From Amycolatopsis nalaikhensis (lineage in GTDB: Bacteria > Actinomycetota > Actinomycetes > Mycobacteriales > Pseudonocardiaceae), in NCBI RefSeq assembly GCF_030264295.1, contig NZ_CP127173.1, forward strand, positions 1,743,501 to 1,807,500: DNA of 64,000 bases. The letters run 5' to 3'. Positions 9,240 to 19,304 of this stretch are shown here, piece by piece. The translations under genes were made by a program, and so were the position numbers. Under the pieces are notes generated by a model, which saw nothing but the letters and a program-made list of their open reading frames with translations, was not told the DNA's origin and did no database searches. Every line of letters starts with the position of its first letter. The stretch's first letter is position 1.

Positions 9240-10475
9240 GTGCACTCCGCTGTTTCCCGGTCGCTCAAGGTCCTCACGACGACGCTCGCCGCCGCGCTGC
9301 TGGCCCTGAGCACGCCGGCCCTCGCGGCCGCCGCGCCGCAGCAGGGTCAGTGCGCGAACCGCCAGGCTCCCCCGCCGCCCGTCGACACCTCGGAGAAGCC
9401 CGCGCCGGGCCGGCAGGCCCCCGCGCCGCTGGCCGTGCCCGCGGTGCCCGTCGGCGGCGCGCGGATGGCCGAGTGCGGCCTGGTCACCCCGGACGGCGCG
9501 CTCAACCCGCCGGACGGCAACACCGCGGCGTCGTGGCTGGTGCAGGACCTCGACACCGGCGCGGTCATCGCGGCCAAGGACCCGCACGCGCGGCAGCGGC
9601 CCGCGTCGCTGATCAAGACGCTGCTCGCGCTCGTCGTCGTCACCCAGCTGGACCCGCAGCAGGTCGTCGTCGCGACGAAGGAGGACGCCGAGCAAGAGTG
9701 CACCTGCGTCGGCATCGTCGCGGGCGGCCGCTACACCGTCGACCAGCTGCTGCACGGCCTGCTGATGCACTCCGGCAACGACGTCGCGCACGCGTTCGCC
9801 ACGGTGCTCGGCGGGGTCGACTCGGCCGTGGCGAAGATGAACGCGATGGCGGCCCGGATCGGCGCGCTCGACACGCGCGCCGCGACGCCGTCGGGTCTCG
9901 ACGGCCCCGGCATGTCGACGTCGGCCTACGACCTGAGCCTGATCTTCCACTACGCGATGAAGCAGCCGGAGTTCGCGAAGGTCATCTCGACGAAGAACTT
10001 CGAGATCCCGCCGACCGGCGGCAAACCGGCCATCCCGGTCTACAACGACAACAAGCTGCTCGGCGTCTACCCCGGCTTCCTCGGCGGCAAGACGGGCTTC
10101 ACCGACGACGCCCGCCACACCTACGTCGGCGCGGCGCAGCGCAAGGGCAAGCGGCTCGCGGTCGTCATGCTGCGCGCCGAGCAGAAGCCGACGAAGGTCG
10201 TCGAGCAGGCGTCGAAGCTGCTCGACTACGGCTTCGCGCTCGAGGACGACCGCGCCGAGCCGGTCGGCCAGATCACCTACCAGGCCCCGGCGGCGCCGGA
10301 CGCCGACGGGTCCGTGCTCGCCGACGGCACCGGCAGCAGCGGGCCGTCCTCGGCCGCGGCGGCCGCCAAGGAGGACCCGTTCGGCGTCACCGGCTGGATC
10401 ATCACGCTGGTGGTGTTCCTGATCATCGTCGGCGCGTTCGCCGTCGCCCACCAGCGCAAGAAGGCCGCGAGCTAG
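9240..10475 (+). CDS. D-alanyl-D-alanine carboxypeptidase (S11 family)
   Basis: Low-molecular-weight penicillin-binding protein that trims the terminal D-Ala of peptidoglycan stem peptides; 411 residues. It has a signal peptide (to about residue 32), a Pro-rich linker, then the S11 catalytic domain with S123xxK126, S178-G179-N180 and K284-T285-G286. A C-terminal transmembrane helix (about 382-402) with a basic tail anchors it outside the membrane. The start is GTG. It is divergent from the SCO4848-family gene, a conserved pairing. Confidence 0.94.
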   Translation: MHSAVSRSLKVLTTTLAAALLALSTPALAAAAPQQGQCANRQAPPPPVDTSEKPAPGRQAPAPLAVPAVPVGGARMAECGLVTPDGALNPPDGNTAASWLVQDLDTGAVIAAKDPHARQRPASLIKTLLALVVVTQLDPQQVVVATKEDAEQECTCVGIVAGGRYTVDQLLHGLLMHSGNDVAHAFATVLGGVDSAVAKMNAMAARIGALDTRAATPSGLDGPGMSTSAYDLSLIFHYAMKQPEFAKVISTKNFEIPPTGGKPAIPVYNDNKLLGVYPGFLGGKTGFTDDARHTYVGAAQRKGKRLAVVMLRAEQKPTKVVEQASKLLDYGFALEDDRAEPVGQITYQAPAAPDADGSVLADGTGSSGPSSAAAAAKEDPFGVTGWIITLVVFLIIVGAFAVAHQRKKAAS

Positions 10476-10909
10476 CGGAACCCCGGCCCGGGCTCCGGGG
10501 TCACCTTGTCGGTGGTGATCGCGCCGCCGCAGTGCCCGCAGGCCACGAACGTCCCGGCGACCTCGCCGCAGTCGTTGTGCCGCAACAGGATCGGCGGCCC
10601 CTCCGGCCCGGCGAGGTACCGGTCGCCCCACTGCATGAGCGTGACGACCGCGCCGAACAGGTCGCGTCCCGCCTGCGTCAGCATGTACTCGGGCACCGGG
10701 TCGACGCGGTCGAGCACGCCCGCGTCGACGAGCGTCTTCAGCCGGGCGGACAACGTCGGGCGCGGGATGGACAGGTGGCGCGCGAACTCGCCGTAGCGGC
10801 GCACGCCGAAGAACGCCTCGCGCAGGATGAGCAGGCTCCACCGCTCGCCGACCAGGTCGAGGGCGCGGCCGACCGAGTCCGCCGTGAAGCGGTGCCGCAG
10901 GTCGTTCAC
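10472..10909 (-). CDS. HxlR family winged-helix transcriptional regulator
   Basis: A 145-residue regulator. The HxlR winged helix spans about residues 10-95, with the typical LVGERWSLLILREAFFG opening and the RYGEFARHL and RPTLSARLKTL recognition region. The C-terminus adds a short Cys-containing tail (NDCGE and CGHCGG) that could bind metal or react with redox signals; that is inference. It overlaps the upstream acyl-CoA dehydrogenase-like gene by 4 bases (ATGA), so both are co-transcribed. The tandem 17-bp repeats upstream of that gene are a plausible autoregulatory site. Confidence 0.9.
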   Translation of the reverse strand: MNDLRHRFTADSVGRALDLVGERWSLLILREAFFGVRRYGEFARHLSIPRPTLSARLKTLVDAGVLDRVDPVPEYMLTQAGRDLFGAVVTLMQWGDRYLAGPEGPPILLRHNDCGEVAGTFVACGHCGGAITTDKVTPEPGPGFR

Positions 10910-12012
10910 AGCTGCTCCGTCCGGGCCGGGACGCCCAGCAGGAGCTTGCCGGACAGCTCGAAGCTGGCCGGGTTGACCTGGAAGTGGGCGGTCGCCGTGT
11001 GCGCGTCGCGGAACCGGCGTTGCAACGGCGAAGTCTCGTAGATCGCGGCGCCGCCGCCGAGGTCGTACATGCTTTCAGCGACCTTCGCGGCGGTGCGCGT
11101 CACGTGCGTCGCGGCCAGCCGGAGGCCGAGCTTGAGCGTGTCCGGCACGGGTTCGGTGCCCTGCGCGGCCTGCCAGGCGTCGTCGATGCTGGTGTAGAAG
11201 AGCAGCCGCGCGGCGCGCAGGGCGGCTTCGGCCTCCGCGACGGCGGCCTGCGTCGCCGACCGCTCGGCCAGCGAGCGGCTGGAACCCAGCGGCTTCCGGG
11301 TCGAAGCCAGCTCGACGAGGTCGTCGATCGCGCCGCGCGCATTGCCCAGCGCGGCCGCGGCGACCGACAGCGCGAAGAAGCCGAAGAGCGGAAACCGGTG
11401 CAGCGCAACGGCTTCCTCCGGCGGACCACCCATCACGGAGAAGACGCGGTGCTCGGGGACGAACAGCGCGTCGGCGACGCAGTCGTGGCTGCCGGTGCCG
11501 CGCAGGCCGGTGGTGTGCCAGGTGTCGAGCACGTCGATCTCGGCCTTCGGCAACGCGGCGACGTAAAGCGCGCCTTCGTGGACGAAGCCCGCGAAGAGCC
11601 AGTCGCAGTGCGGGATGCCGCTGCAGAAGGCCCACCGACCGGACACGACGTACCCGCCGTCGACCTTCTGGCCGGTTCCGCGCGGCGCCCAGACCCCGGC
11701 GGCGACGGTGCGCGGGTCGCCGAAGACCTCCTCGGCGCACTTCCGCGGGGTGTAGGCCGAGAGCAGGCTGCTGGTCACAGCGATCGAGACGCACCAGCCC
11801 GCGGACGCGTCCCCGCGCGCGACCGTCTCGGCGGTTTCGAGGCTGAGGGCGGGCGGCGCTTCGGGGCCGCCGAGATAGCCGGGGACGCCGCTGCGCAGGA
11901 GCTGGGCGTCGGTCAGCTTCGCGACGAGCTCGGCGGGCAGGGCGCGCTGCCGCTCGGTGACGGGTGCGAGCGTCTTGGCGAGCGCGGCGCACTCGCGGGC
12001 GGCGTCCAGCAT
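10906..12012 (-). CDS. Acyl-CoA dehydrogenase-fold flavoprotein
   Basis: A 368-residue protein of the acyl-CoA dehydrogenase superfamily. An N-terminal helical domain is followed by the beta-domain with GRWAFCSGIPHCDWLFAG, and a C-terminal four-helix bundle. This pattern is closer to flavin-dependent hydroxylases (HsaA/pigment hydroxylase type) than to fatty-acid dehydrogenases, and the canonical catalytic Glu is not obvious. A GGAGG five bases before the ATG supports the start. It forms an operon with the HxlR regulator, so it may detoxify or oxidise an aromatic substrate; the substrate is unknown. Confidence 0.82.
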   Translation of the reverse strand: MLDAARECAALAKTLAPVTERQRALPAELVAKLTDAQLLRSGVPGYLGGPEAPPALSLETAETVARGDASAGWCVSIAVTSSLLSAYTPRKCAEEVFGDPRTVAAGVWAPRGTGQKVDGGYVVSGRWAFCSGIPHCDWLFAGFVHEGALYVAALPKAEIDVLDTWHTTGLRGTGSHDCVADALFVPEHRVFSVMGGPPEEAVALHRFPLFGFFALSVAAAALGNARGAIDDLVELASTRKPLGSSRSLAERSATQAAVAEAEAALRAARLLFYTSIDDAWQAAQGTEPVPDTLKLGLRLAATHVTRTAAKVAESMYDLGGGAAIYETSPLQRRFRDAHTATAHFQVNPASFELSGKLLLGVPARTEQL

Positions 12013-12021
12013 GAAACCCTC

Positions 12022-12055
12022 CGGTTCAGTTTTCTTACCGGTTCAGTTTCTTTAC
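12022..12055 (-). promoter_or_regulatory. Two abutting 17-bp direct repeats, candidate HxlR operator
   Basis: Units 12022-12038 and 12039-12055 read CGGTTCAGTTT[T/C][C/T]TTAC on the + strand and differ at two neighbouring positions. They lie immediately upstream of the ribosome site of the flavoprotein-HxlR operon, where an autorepressor would bind. The assignment to HxlR is inferred from position. Confidence 0.6.
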
Positions 12056-12069
12056 TGGTCGGCCGGGTG

Positions 12070-13080
12070 TCAAGACCGGCGGCGGCCCCCGAGCCAGGCG
12101 AGCAGGGCCCCGGCGCTGAAGGCGCCCGCGACGGCACCGAGGCCGGGCCCGCGCTGCACGGTGACGTGCTGCTCGAGCCGCACCGGCGGCGGGGGCTGGA
12201 CGACCTTGCGTTCGTTTTCCTTGGCCGTCGCGGTCCAGGCGGTGATGAGCAGCAGGAAGCGCGAGACGAGGTTCGCGAACACGAGCAGACCGATGACCGG
12301 CCCGAACAGCGCCGCCGACGGCGACTTGGTGACGCTGGCGAGGTAGATCGACCCGACTTGCTGCAGCACGACGAACCCGATGGCGGCGACGATCGCGCCC
12401 TTGACGGCGCTGCGCAGCGCGACCCGCTCCCGCGGCAGCCGCGCGATGACCCAGATGAAGACGAGGGTGTTGGCGGCCAGGCCGAGCACGATGGTGGCGC
12501 CCCGGAGCAGCACGATCGCCCAGGTGGCGTGTTCGAGCCCGACGAGTTCGAGCAGGAACTGCCCGATCCCGCCCCCGACGGCGGTGAGCGCGAAGGAGAC
12601 GACGAGGGCGACGCCGAGCCCGACGAGGGCGACGAGGTCTTTGAGCGTCTGCTTGACGATCGGCTGCGACTGCTTTTCCTGACCCCACTGCGCGGTGAGG
12701 GCGTCGCGGAGGTTCGACATCCAGCCGATGCCGGAGTAGAGGGCGATGAGCAGACCGAAGATCCCGATGCCGCCCCCGGAGTCGAGCGCGCCCTTGACGA
12801 TGCCGTTGACGAGGTCTTTGAGGCCCTCGGGGACGGAGTTGTTGATGCCGTCGGTGATCTTGTGGATGATCGTCTGGTCGTGGTTGACGACGAGCCCGAC
12901 CACGGCGAAGGCGACCATGAAGAGCGGGAAGACGGAGAGCACGCTGAAGTAGGTGATGGCGGCGGCATAGTGGTTGCCGTACCGCTCGGTGAAGGCGTCG
13001 TTGGCGCGGATCAGGTGATCCAGCCACGGGTACTTCCTGCGCAGGCGCGGCAGGAGCTTTTCCTTCTCTTCAGTCGCCAC
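12070..13080 (-). CDS. YihY/virulence factor BrkB family membrane protein
   Basis: A 336-residue inner-membrane protein with about six transmembrane segments, the YihY/BrkB fold. The N-terminal cytosolic part carries the family start RYGNHYAAAITYFSVLSVFPLFM, and later segments include GIGWMSNLRDALTAQWG, also typical. Function in the family is unresolved (once mistaken for RNase BN). The C-terminus is hydrophilic, basic and Pro-containing. It lies downstream of the trpS-kinase pair on the same strand with a 45-base gap, an arrangement common in actinobacteria. Confidence 0.9.
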   Translation of the reverse strand: MATEEKEKLLPRLRRKYPWLDHLIRANDAFTERYGNHYAAAITYFSVLSVFPLFMVAFAVVGLVVNHDQTIIHKITDGINNSVPEGLKDLVNGIVKGALDSGGGIGIFGLLIALYSGIGWMSNLRDALTAQWGQEKQSQPIVKQTLKDLVALVGLGVALVVSFALTAVGGGIGQFLLELVGLEHATWAIVLLRGATIVLGLAANTLVFIWVIARLPRERVALRSAVKGAIVAAIGFVVLQQVGSIYLASVTKSPSAALFGPVIGLLVFANLVSRFLLLITAWTATAKENERKVVQPPPPVRLEQHVTVQRGPGLGAVAGAFSAGALLAWLGGRRRS

Positions 13081-13125
13081 TGTGAAACGCTAACCACGCC
13101 CCGTGACTCCCGCAACGCGAGCGCG

Positions 13126-14678
<1,553 letters not shown>

Positions 14679-14712
14679 TCAGGCCGCGACGCGCGGCGGG
14701 CGCCGAGGGCCC

Positions 14713-15099
14713 TCAGGCGTGCGGTCGCTGCGTCAGGAACGGGCGCGTCGGCGTCGCGTCGGGGTCGGCGAGGACGGCTTCGGCCATCGCCGTGACCGGG
14801 CCGGGCACGTCCGGCGTGGCGGGTGCGGCGTCGGCGACCACCTCAGCCGCGCGCGTCTTGCGGCGCTGGCGCAGCACACCCAGTGTCATGCCGACGATGC
14901 CGAGCGCGACCGCGACCAGCCCGACCGGGCCCAGCACGCCGAAGCTCTCCGCGTTCGTGTCGGCCTGCGCGACCGCGACGTCGGCGAACGCGCTCCCGCC
15001 GCCGGCCACCAGCAGGCCGCTCGGGACCAGCGCGACCACCGCGGCCGCGCGGAACCCGCGCAGCGTGGACCGCATCAGGGTTTGACCTGGGTTGCGCAC
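14713..15099 (-). CDS. Small secreted/membrane-anchored protein of unknown function
   Basis: A 128-residue protein with an N-terminal signal-like segment ending near AFA, a short extracellular part, a single transmembrane helix (FGVLGPVGLVAVALGIVGM) and a basic then Pro/Ala-rich cytosolic tail. The GTG at 15099 was chosen because GGGAGG lies seven bases upstream. An internal ATG (15075) is less well placed, and the in-frame extension to 15309 has no coding character. I recognise no family. Confidence 0.65.
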   Translation of the reverse strand: MRNPGQTLMRSTLRGFRAAAVVALVPSGLLVAGGGSAFADVAVAQADTNAESFGVLGPVGLVAVALGIVGMTLGVLRQRRKTRAAEVVADAAPATPDVPGPVTAMAEAVLADPDATPTRPFLTQRPHA

Positions 15100-15528
15100 C
15101 GGAGTGCCTCCCGCGAGTGAAGCGAAACGCTCACCCATCCGAGTGAGACGCTGCGTGCTACTGGTCAAAAAACTACCGAGCGTGTCAAGACCTGGCGGTG
15201 CTGATCGACTCGGGGGCCGAGAGTAGCGCCCAACCGGGAACACGATCCGGGCACCCCCACGGTTCACACCCACCACCCGGGTGGGTGTTGCGCAGGACGG
15301 AACGCTCATACCGAGAGTAGAGCGTGACGGATCCGTGTCCGGGTGGTCATCACCCGTTTACCCCAAGTCGGGCTCACGCTCTGCCATTCGTCGCAGTCGC
15401 GACTGCTCCGATCGCGTCGTCTTATCTGGAAAACTTTTCACTCGTTGGTGATTGGTCTATACCTCTTGGAGTAGCCCATTCGGCTCGGTCGGACCGCGCA
15501 CGACCGGCGTGATCAAGAGGAGACCCGA
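15100..15528. other. Divergent intergenic region upstream of the chitinase
   Basis: A 429-base gap between the leftward small membrane-protein gene and the rightward chitinase gene. It contains a TTGACA hexamer on the minus strand (15183-15188), which may serve the leftward gene, and the DasR-like site at 15451-15466. Open frames here are short and not credible. Confidence 0.55.
15451..15466 (+). promoter_or_regulatory. DasR-responsive-element-like site upstream of GH19 chitinase
   Basis: The sequence ATTGGTCTATACCTCT closely resembles the dre consensus of Streptomyces (TGGTCTAGACCA core). It sits 63 bases before the chitinase start. DasR is a GntR-family repressor released by glucosamine-6-phosphate and controls chitinase and GlcNAc genes in several actinomycetes. 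Its role here is inferred. Confidence 0.6.
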
Positions 15529-16257
15529 ATGCCGATGACCCGGTTCCTGAAGCGCGCCGGAGTGGCGATGAGCGCGCTCGCCGCCGCGGCCGCCGCCGTC
15601 GTGCTGCCCGCCACGAGCGCGTCCGCCGCGGCCGATGCGTCCTTTGTGGTCAGTGAGGCGCAGTTCGGCCAGATGTTCCCCAGCCGCAACGACTTCTACA
15701 CCTACAGCGGCCTGACGGCGGCACTCTCGGCGTACCCGGGCTTCGCGAACACCGGCGACGACACGGTGAAGAAGCAGGAAGCCGCCGCGTTTCTGGCGAA
15801 CGTCAGCCACGAAACCGGTGGCTTGGTCTACATCGTCGAGCAGAACACCGCGAACTACCCGCACTACTGCGACGCGAGCCAGCCCTACGGCTGCCCGGCG
15901 GGCCAGGCCGCGTACTACGGCCGTGGGCCGATCCAGCTGAGCTGGAACTTCAACTACAAGGCCGCCGGTGACAACCTCGGCATCGACCTGCTCAACAACC
16001 CGTACCTGGTCGAGCGGGACGCGGCTGTCGCGTGGAAGACCGGCCTCTGGTACTGGAACACCCAGAGCGGGCCGGGCACGATGACGCCGCACGACGCGAT
16101 GGTCAACCAGCGCGGCTTCGGCGAGACCATCCGCAGCATCAACGGCTCGATCGAGTGCAACGGCGGCAACCCCGCCCAGGTCCAGAGCCGGATCGACCTG
16201 TACACGCGGTTCGCCGGGATCCTCGGGGTCCCGACGGGCGGCAACCTGTCCTGCTGA
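15529..16257 (+). CDS. Secreted GH19 chitinase
   Basis: Glycoside hydrolase family 19 endochitinase, 242 residues. A twin-basic N-terminus and hydrophobic stretch form a signal peptide ending near ASAAADA (residue 37). The catalytic domain follows directly, without a chitin-binding module. The general acid is E95 in SHETGG and the second acidic residue is E104 (VEQN). YYGRGPIQLSWNFNY is the family's substrate-cleft motif. An AAGAGGAG ribosome site precedes the first of two close ATGs. A terminator follows. Confidence 0.95.
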   Translation: MPMTRFLKRAGVAMSALAAAAAAVVLPATSASAAADASFVVSEAQFGQMFPSRNDFYTYSGLTAALSAYPGFANTGDDTVKKQEAAAFLANVSHETGGLVYIVEQNTANYPHYCDASQPYGCPAGQAAYYGRGPIQLSWNFNYKAAGDNLGIDLLNNPYLVERDAAVAWKTGLWYWNTQSGPGTMTPHDAMVNQRGFGETIRSINGSIECNGGNPAQVQSRIDLYTRFAGILGVPTGGNLSC

Positions 16258-16274
16258 GAGCCGGGCGCGGCGAG

Positions 16275-16308
16275 AAGGGCCTCCCCGGCTGCCGGGGAGG
16301 CCCTTTTT
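16275..16308 (+). terminator. Intrinsic terminator after the chitinase gene
   Basis: A 15-bp GC-rich inverted repeat (AAGGGCCTCCCCGGC and its complement) is followed by TTTTT, 18 bases after the chitinase stop. It also lies just past the stop of the convergent marR gene. Confidence 0.88.
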
Positions 16309-16312
16309 GCGC

Positions 16313-16813
16313 TCAGCTCTGGGGATCGAGCCAGTTCAGGAGCTTGCGCAGGACGTCGTCGAGCAGGCCGACCTCCTGCTCGGAAAGGCCGGCCAGCAAC
16401 TCGGAGACGTTCGCCGTGTGCTCGGTCATCGCGGCATCGACGGCCTCGAAACCCTTGTCCGTCAAGCGGATGCGGAAGCTGCGGCGGTCGTTCGGGTCGA
16501 GCGCGCGCTCGACGAACCCGGCCTTCTCCAGCCGGTCGAGGCGGCTGGTCATGCCGGCGCGGCTCAGCATCAGCGTCTTCGAGAGCTCGGACGGGATGAG
16601 CGTGTACGGCGGGCCCGAGCGGCGGAGCGCGGCGAGGACGTCGAACTCGCCGCGCTGCAGGCCGAACTTGCCGAACACGCGCTCCTGGGCCGGGCCGAGC
16701 ACGAGCGCCAGCCTGCCCATCCGGCCGACGACCCCGATCGCGGTCAGGTCCAGGTCGGGGCGTTCGCGCCCCCAGGCCGCCACGACCTCGTCGACGGCGT
16801 CTTCGTCAGTCAC
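16313..16813 (-). CDS. MarR family transcriptional regulator
   Basis: A 166-residue winged-helix dimer-forming regulator. The DNA-binding domain spans about 45-125, with LIPSELSKTLMLSRAGMTSRLDRLEKAGFVER as recognition helix region and the wing DPNDRRSFRIRLTDKG. The C-terminal helices supply the dimer interface. It is divergent from the cupin gene and is separated from it by clustered ATAGT/ACTAT half-sites, so it probably represses the cupin gene and itself. Confidence 0.92.
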   Translation of the reverse strand: MTDEDAVDEVVAAWGRERPDLDLTAIGVVGRMGRLALVLGPAQERVFGKFGLQRGEFDVLAALRRSGPPYTLIPSELSKTLMLSRAGMTSRLDRLEKAGFVERALDPNDRRSFRIRLTDKGFEAVDAAMTEHTANVSELLAGLSEQEVGLLDDVLRKLLNWLDPQS

Positions 16814-16837
16814 CCACGCAGCTTATTCGATGCCAGC

Positions 16838-16873
16838 ACTATTCGACGCGAGATAGTTTGACAGCGAACTATC
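16838..16873. promoter_or_regulatory. Candidate MarR operator between marR and cupin genes
   Basis: GATAGTT (16852-16858) and AACTATC (16867-16873) form a perfect inverted repeat with an 8-base spacer. A further ACTAT at 16838-16842 pairs with the same ATAGT. The cluster of three half-sites is centred in the 81-base divergent promoter region. Confidence 0.6.
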
Positions 16874-16894
16874 AGTCGTGGAACCATCTTGGGC

Positions 16895-17368
16895 ATGACG
16901 ACATTGCTGGTACGCCACGACGAGGCCGAGCAGCTCGGCTCGACGCCCGACACGATGACCCTGCTCGCCGACGTCTCCCAGACCGACGGGCACCTGAGCA
17001 CCAACCGCGCGACGCTCGGCCGCGGGAGCGACGGCGCGACGCCGCACTTCCACACGTCGTCGGCGGAGATGTTCTTCATGCTCGACGGCGAGCTCGAGGT
17101 CCTGAACGGCGATGAGATCGTGACGGTCCGGACGGGTGACATGCTGTTCGTGCCGCCGCACACGAATCACGCGTTCGGAGCGACCGAACGGTCGGGCGCG
17201 GACGTGCTGATCGTGTTCACGCCCGGTGTCGAGCTCTTCGAGTACTTCCGGATGATCGACCGGATCCGGCGCGGCGAGGCGTCTCCGTCGGAGATCCTGG
17301 CGACGCAGGACCGCTTCGACAACCACTTCGTGGACAGTGCGGCCTGGCGCGCCGCCCGTGCGGCCTAG
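16895..17368 (+). CDS. Cupin domain-containing protein
   Basis: A 157-residue single-domain cupin. The metal-binding first motif is seen as PHFHTSSAEMFFMLDGELE (two His and a Glu) and the second as GDMLFVPPHTNHAF. Such proteins include small dioxygenases, isomerases and sensors; the substrate cannot be told from sequence. The ATG at 16895 was preferred over a TTG six bases upstream. It is divergent from the MarR gene, its likely regulator, and its stop overlaps the stop of the convergent xthA. Confidence 0.88.
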   Translation: MTTLLVRHDEAEQLGSTPDTMTLLADVSQTDGHLSTNRATLGRGSDGATPHFHTSSAEMFFMLDGELEVLNGDEIVTVRTGDMLFVPPHTNHAFGATERSGADVLIVFTPGVELFEYFRMIDRIRRGEASPSEILATQDRFDNHFVDSAAWRAARAA

Positions 17369-18162
17369 ATGTCGTAGGTGGCGGTGACCGGCGCGTGGTC
17401 GGACCAGCGCTGGTCGTACGCGGCGGCGCGCTCGACCACGACGTCGACGACCTTCTCGGCGAGGCCGGGCGTCGCGAGCTGGCAGTCGATGCGCCAGCCG
17501 GAGTCGTTGTCGAAGGCCTGGCCGCGGTAGGACCACCAGGTGTAGGGGCCGGGGCCTTCGGGGTCGAGGCGGCGCTGGACGTCGGTGTAGCCGGCCTCGG
17601 TGTAGACGCGGCCGAGCCACTCGCGTTCCTCGGGCAGGAAGCCGGAGTTCTTGCGGTTGCCGCGCCAGTTCTTGAGGTCGACGGTGTCGTAGGCGATGTT
17701 CCAGTCCCCCACCACGACGACCTCCCGTCCGGCCGCGGCGGCCTTCGCCCGCAGCTCGACGAGGTAGGGCAGGAACGCGGCCATGAAGCGCTCTTTTTCG
17801 GCCTGGCGTTCGGTGCCGACGTCGCCGCTGGGCAGGTAGAGGCTGGCCACGACGACCTTGGCCAGGTGGACTTCGAGGTACCGGCCGCTGTCTTCGAACT
17901 CCGGCTCGCCGAAGCCGATCCGGACTTCTTCGGGTTCCTCGCGGCTGTAGATGGCGACGCCGTTGCGCCCCTTCACGGCCGAGGGGGCGTGCACGACGAA
18001 CCACCCCTCGGGCTCGATGACGGCCGCGGGCAGCTGACCGGCTTCGGCGCGCACCTCCTGGCAGGCGACGACATCCGCCTTCGTGGCGGCGAGCCACTCG
18101 ACGAAGCCCTTCTTGGCGGCGGCGCGGAGTCCGTTGACGTTCACGGTGGAGACAGTCAGCAC
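17365..18162 (-). CDS. xthA: Exodeoxyribonuclease III
   Basis: AP endonuclease/3'-5' exonuclease of base-excision repair, 265 residues, the normal size for the ExoIII family. The catalytic signatures are present: CQEVRAE (metal-binding Glu) near residue 36, GDWNIAYD (Asp and Asn) in the middle and SDHAPV (Asp-His) near the C-terminus. The gene converges on the cupin gene; their stop codons overlap by four bases. Confidence 0.93.
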   Translation of the reverse strand: MLTVSTVNVNGLRAAAKKGFVEWLAATKADVVACQEVRAEAGQLPAAVIEPEGWFVVHAPSAVKGRNGVAIYSREEPEEVRIGFGEPEFEDSGRYLEVHLAKVVVASLYLPSGDVGTERQAEKERFMAAFLPYLVELRAKAAAAGREVVVVGDWNIAYDTVDLKNWRGNRKNSGFLPEEREWLGRVYTEAGYTDVQRRLDPEGPGPYTWWSYRGQAFDNDSGWRIDCQLATPGLAEKVVDVVVERAAAYDQRWSDHAPVTATYDI

Positions 18163-18206
18163 ACGTGCACGGTACCGGCCGGGTCCGCTCTGCCAGACTG
18201 CCGTGC

Positions 18207-18938
18207 ATGGGGAATCGGCTCACGGTGCTCGGCAGTTGCGGCGCGTGGCCGGAGTCGGGACGCGCGTGCGCCGGGTTTCTGGTGGAGCACAACGGTTTCC
18301 GCGTCGTGCTCGACCTCGGGTACGGGGCGGCGTCGCGGTTGTTCGGGTACGGCCTGCCCGACGCGGTGGTGGTGACGCACGAGCACCCGGACCACTGCGC
18401 GGACGTCAGCGCGCTCGGGCGAGCGTGGCACTACACGGTCCAGACGGACGGGCAGCCGCGGTTGCCGCTGCACTGCACACCGGGGACGGTCGAGCGGTTG
18501 GCGGCGATGGAGCCGCGGCCGCACCCGACCGAGTTGTTCGAGGTGCACGACCTCGGGGAGCCGGCGGAGATCGGGCCGTTCCGGCTCACGGCGTATCCGC
18601 TGCCGCACCACGTGCCGAACTTCGGGGTGCGGCTCACCGCGCCCGGGCTCACCGTGGCGTACACCGGGGACACCGGGCCGTCGCCGGTGCTGGCCGAGCT
18701 CGGGCGGGACGCGGATCTGTTCATCTGTGAGGCGACGCTGCGCTCGCCTTCGCCTTCGCCTCGGTACTTGATGACGGCGGCGGAGGCGGGTCAGTGGGCG
18801 GCGGAGGCCCGAGCCCGGCGGCTTATGTTGACCCACTTCTGGCCGGGGACTGATCGTGCCGCGGCTGCCGCCGAGGCGGGTGCGCGGTTCGGCGGGGAGG
18901 TTCTGGTCGCCTCGGAAGACCTCACCATCGCGCTCTGA
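18207..18938 (+). CDS. MBL-fold metallo-hydrolase
   Basis: A 243-residue metallo-beta-lactamase-fold hydrolase. The zinc motif THEHPDHCAD gives HxHxDH near residue 72. Other metal ligands appear to be His in PLPHHVPNFG, Asp in YTGDTGPS and His in LTHFWPGTD. This spacing resembles the RNase Z/phosphodiesterase-like group (cyclic nucleotide phosphodiesterase annotation is common). It begins 45 bases from the divergent xthA gene. The substrate is unknown. Confidence 0.88.
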   Translation: MGNRLTVLGSCGAWPESGRACAGFLVEHNGFRVVLDLGYGAASRLFGYGLPDAVVVTHEHPDHCADVSALGRAWHYTVQTDGQPRLPLHCTPGTVERLAAMEPRPHPTELFEVHDLGEPAEIGPFRLTAYPLPHHVPNFGVRLTAPGLTVAYTGDTGPSPVLAELGRDADLFICEATLRSPSPSPRYLMTAAEAGQWAAEARARRLMLTHFWPGTDRAAAAAEAGARFGGEVLVASEDLTIAL

Positions 18939-19304
18939 CCTGCGGGGATGCCGTTTTTGTCGGTGCCTGCTGCTAGAACTGGTCGCGTTGGAGGGCGGCT
19001 GGTGGGCGGAGGTGAGGTCCGAGTCCCGGGGACGGGCGACAACTGAATGCGGCACGGATCGACGGGGTGGTCCGCGGGGTCTCCAGGGGGAGTTCCGCGG
19101 GCGCCGGATGGTGCGGGCGGCCGGGTCGAGCCGGGGGAACGCGCGAGGACGGGGGTCGGAGCGCGAGGCGAGATCCGAGCGGAGACGAGGTTCCGGTGGG
19201 CTTGCGCTCGGACGGGGGTCAGAGCGCAAGCAACCGGCCTCGGACACGAACTAGCCCACGGCCGCGAGCCGACACCCGCGACCAGCGGGCTCAGCGCGGC
19301 GGAA
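18939..19304. other. Gene-free GC-rich interval
   Basis: A 366-base stretch with no credible gene. A degenerate direct repeat of about 24 bases occurs at roughly 19148-19171 and 19208-19231, sharing GGACGGGGGTC[G/A]GAGCGC. Its purine-rich low-complexity character resembles the interval at 58.25-58.6 kb. Confidence 0.5.
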
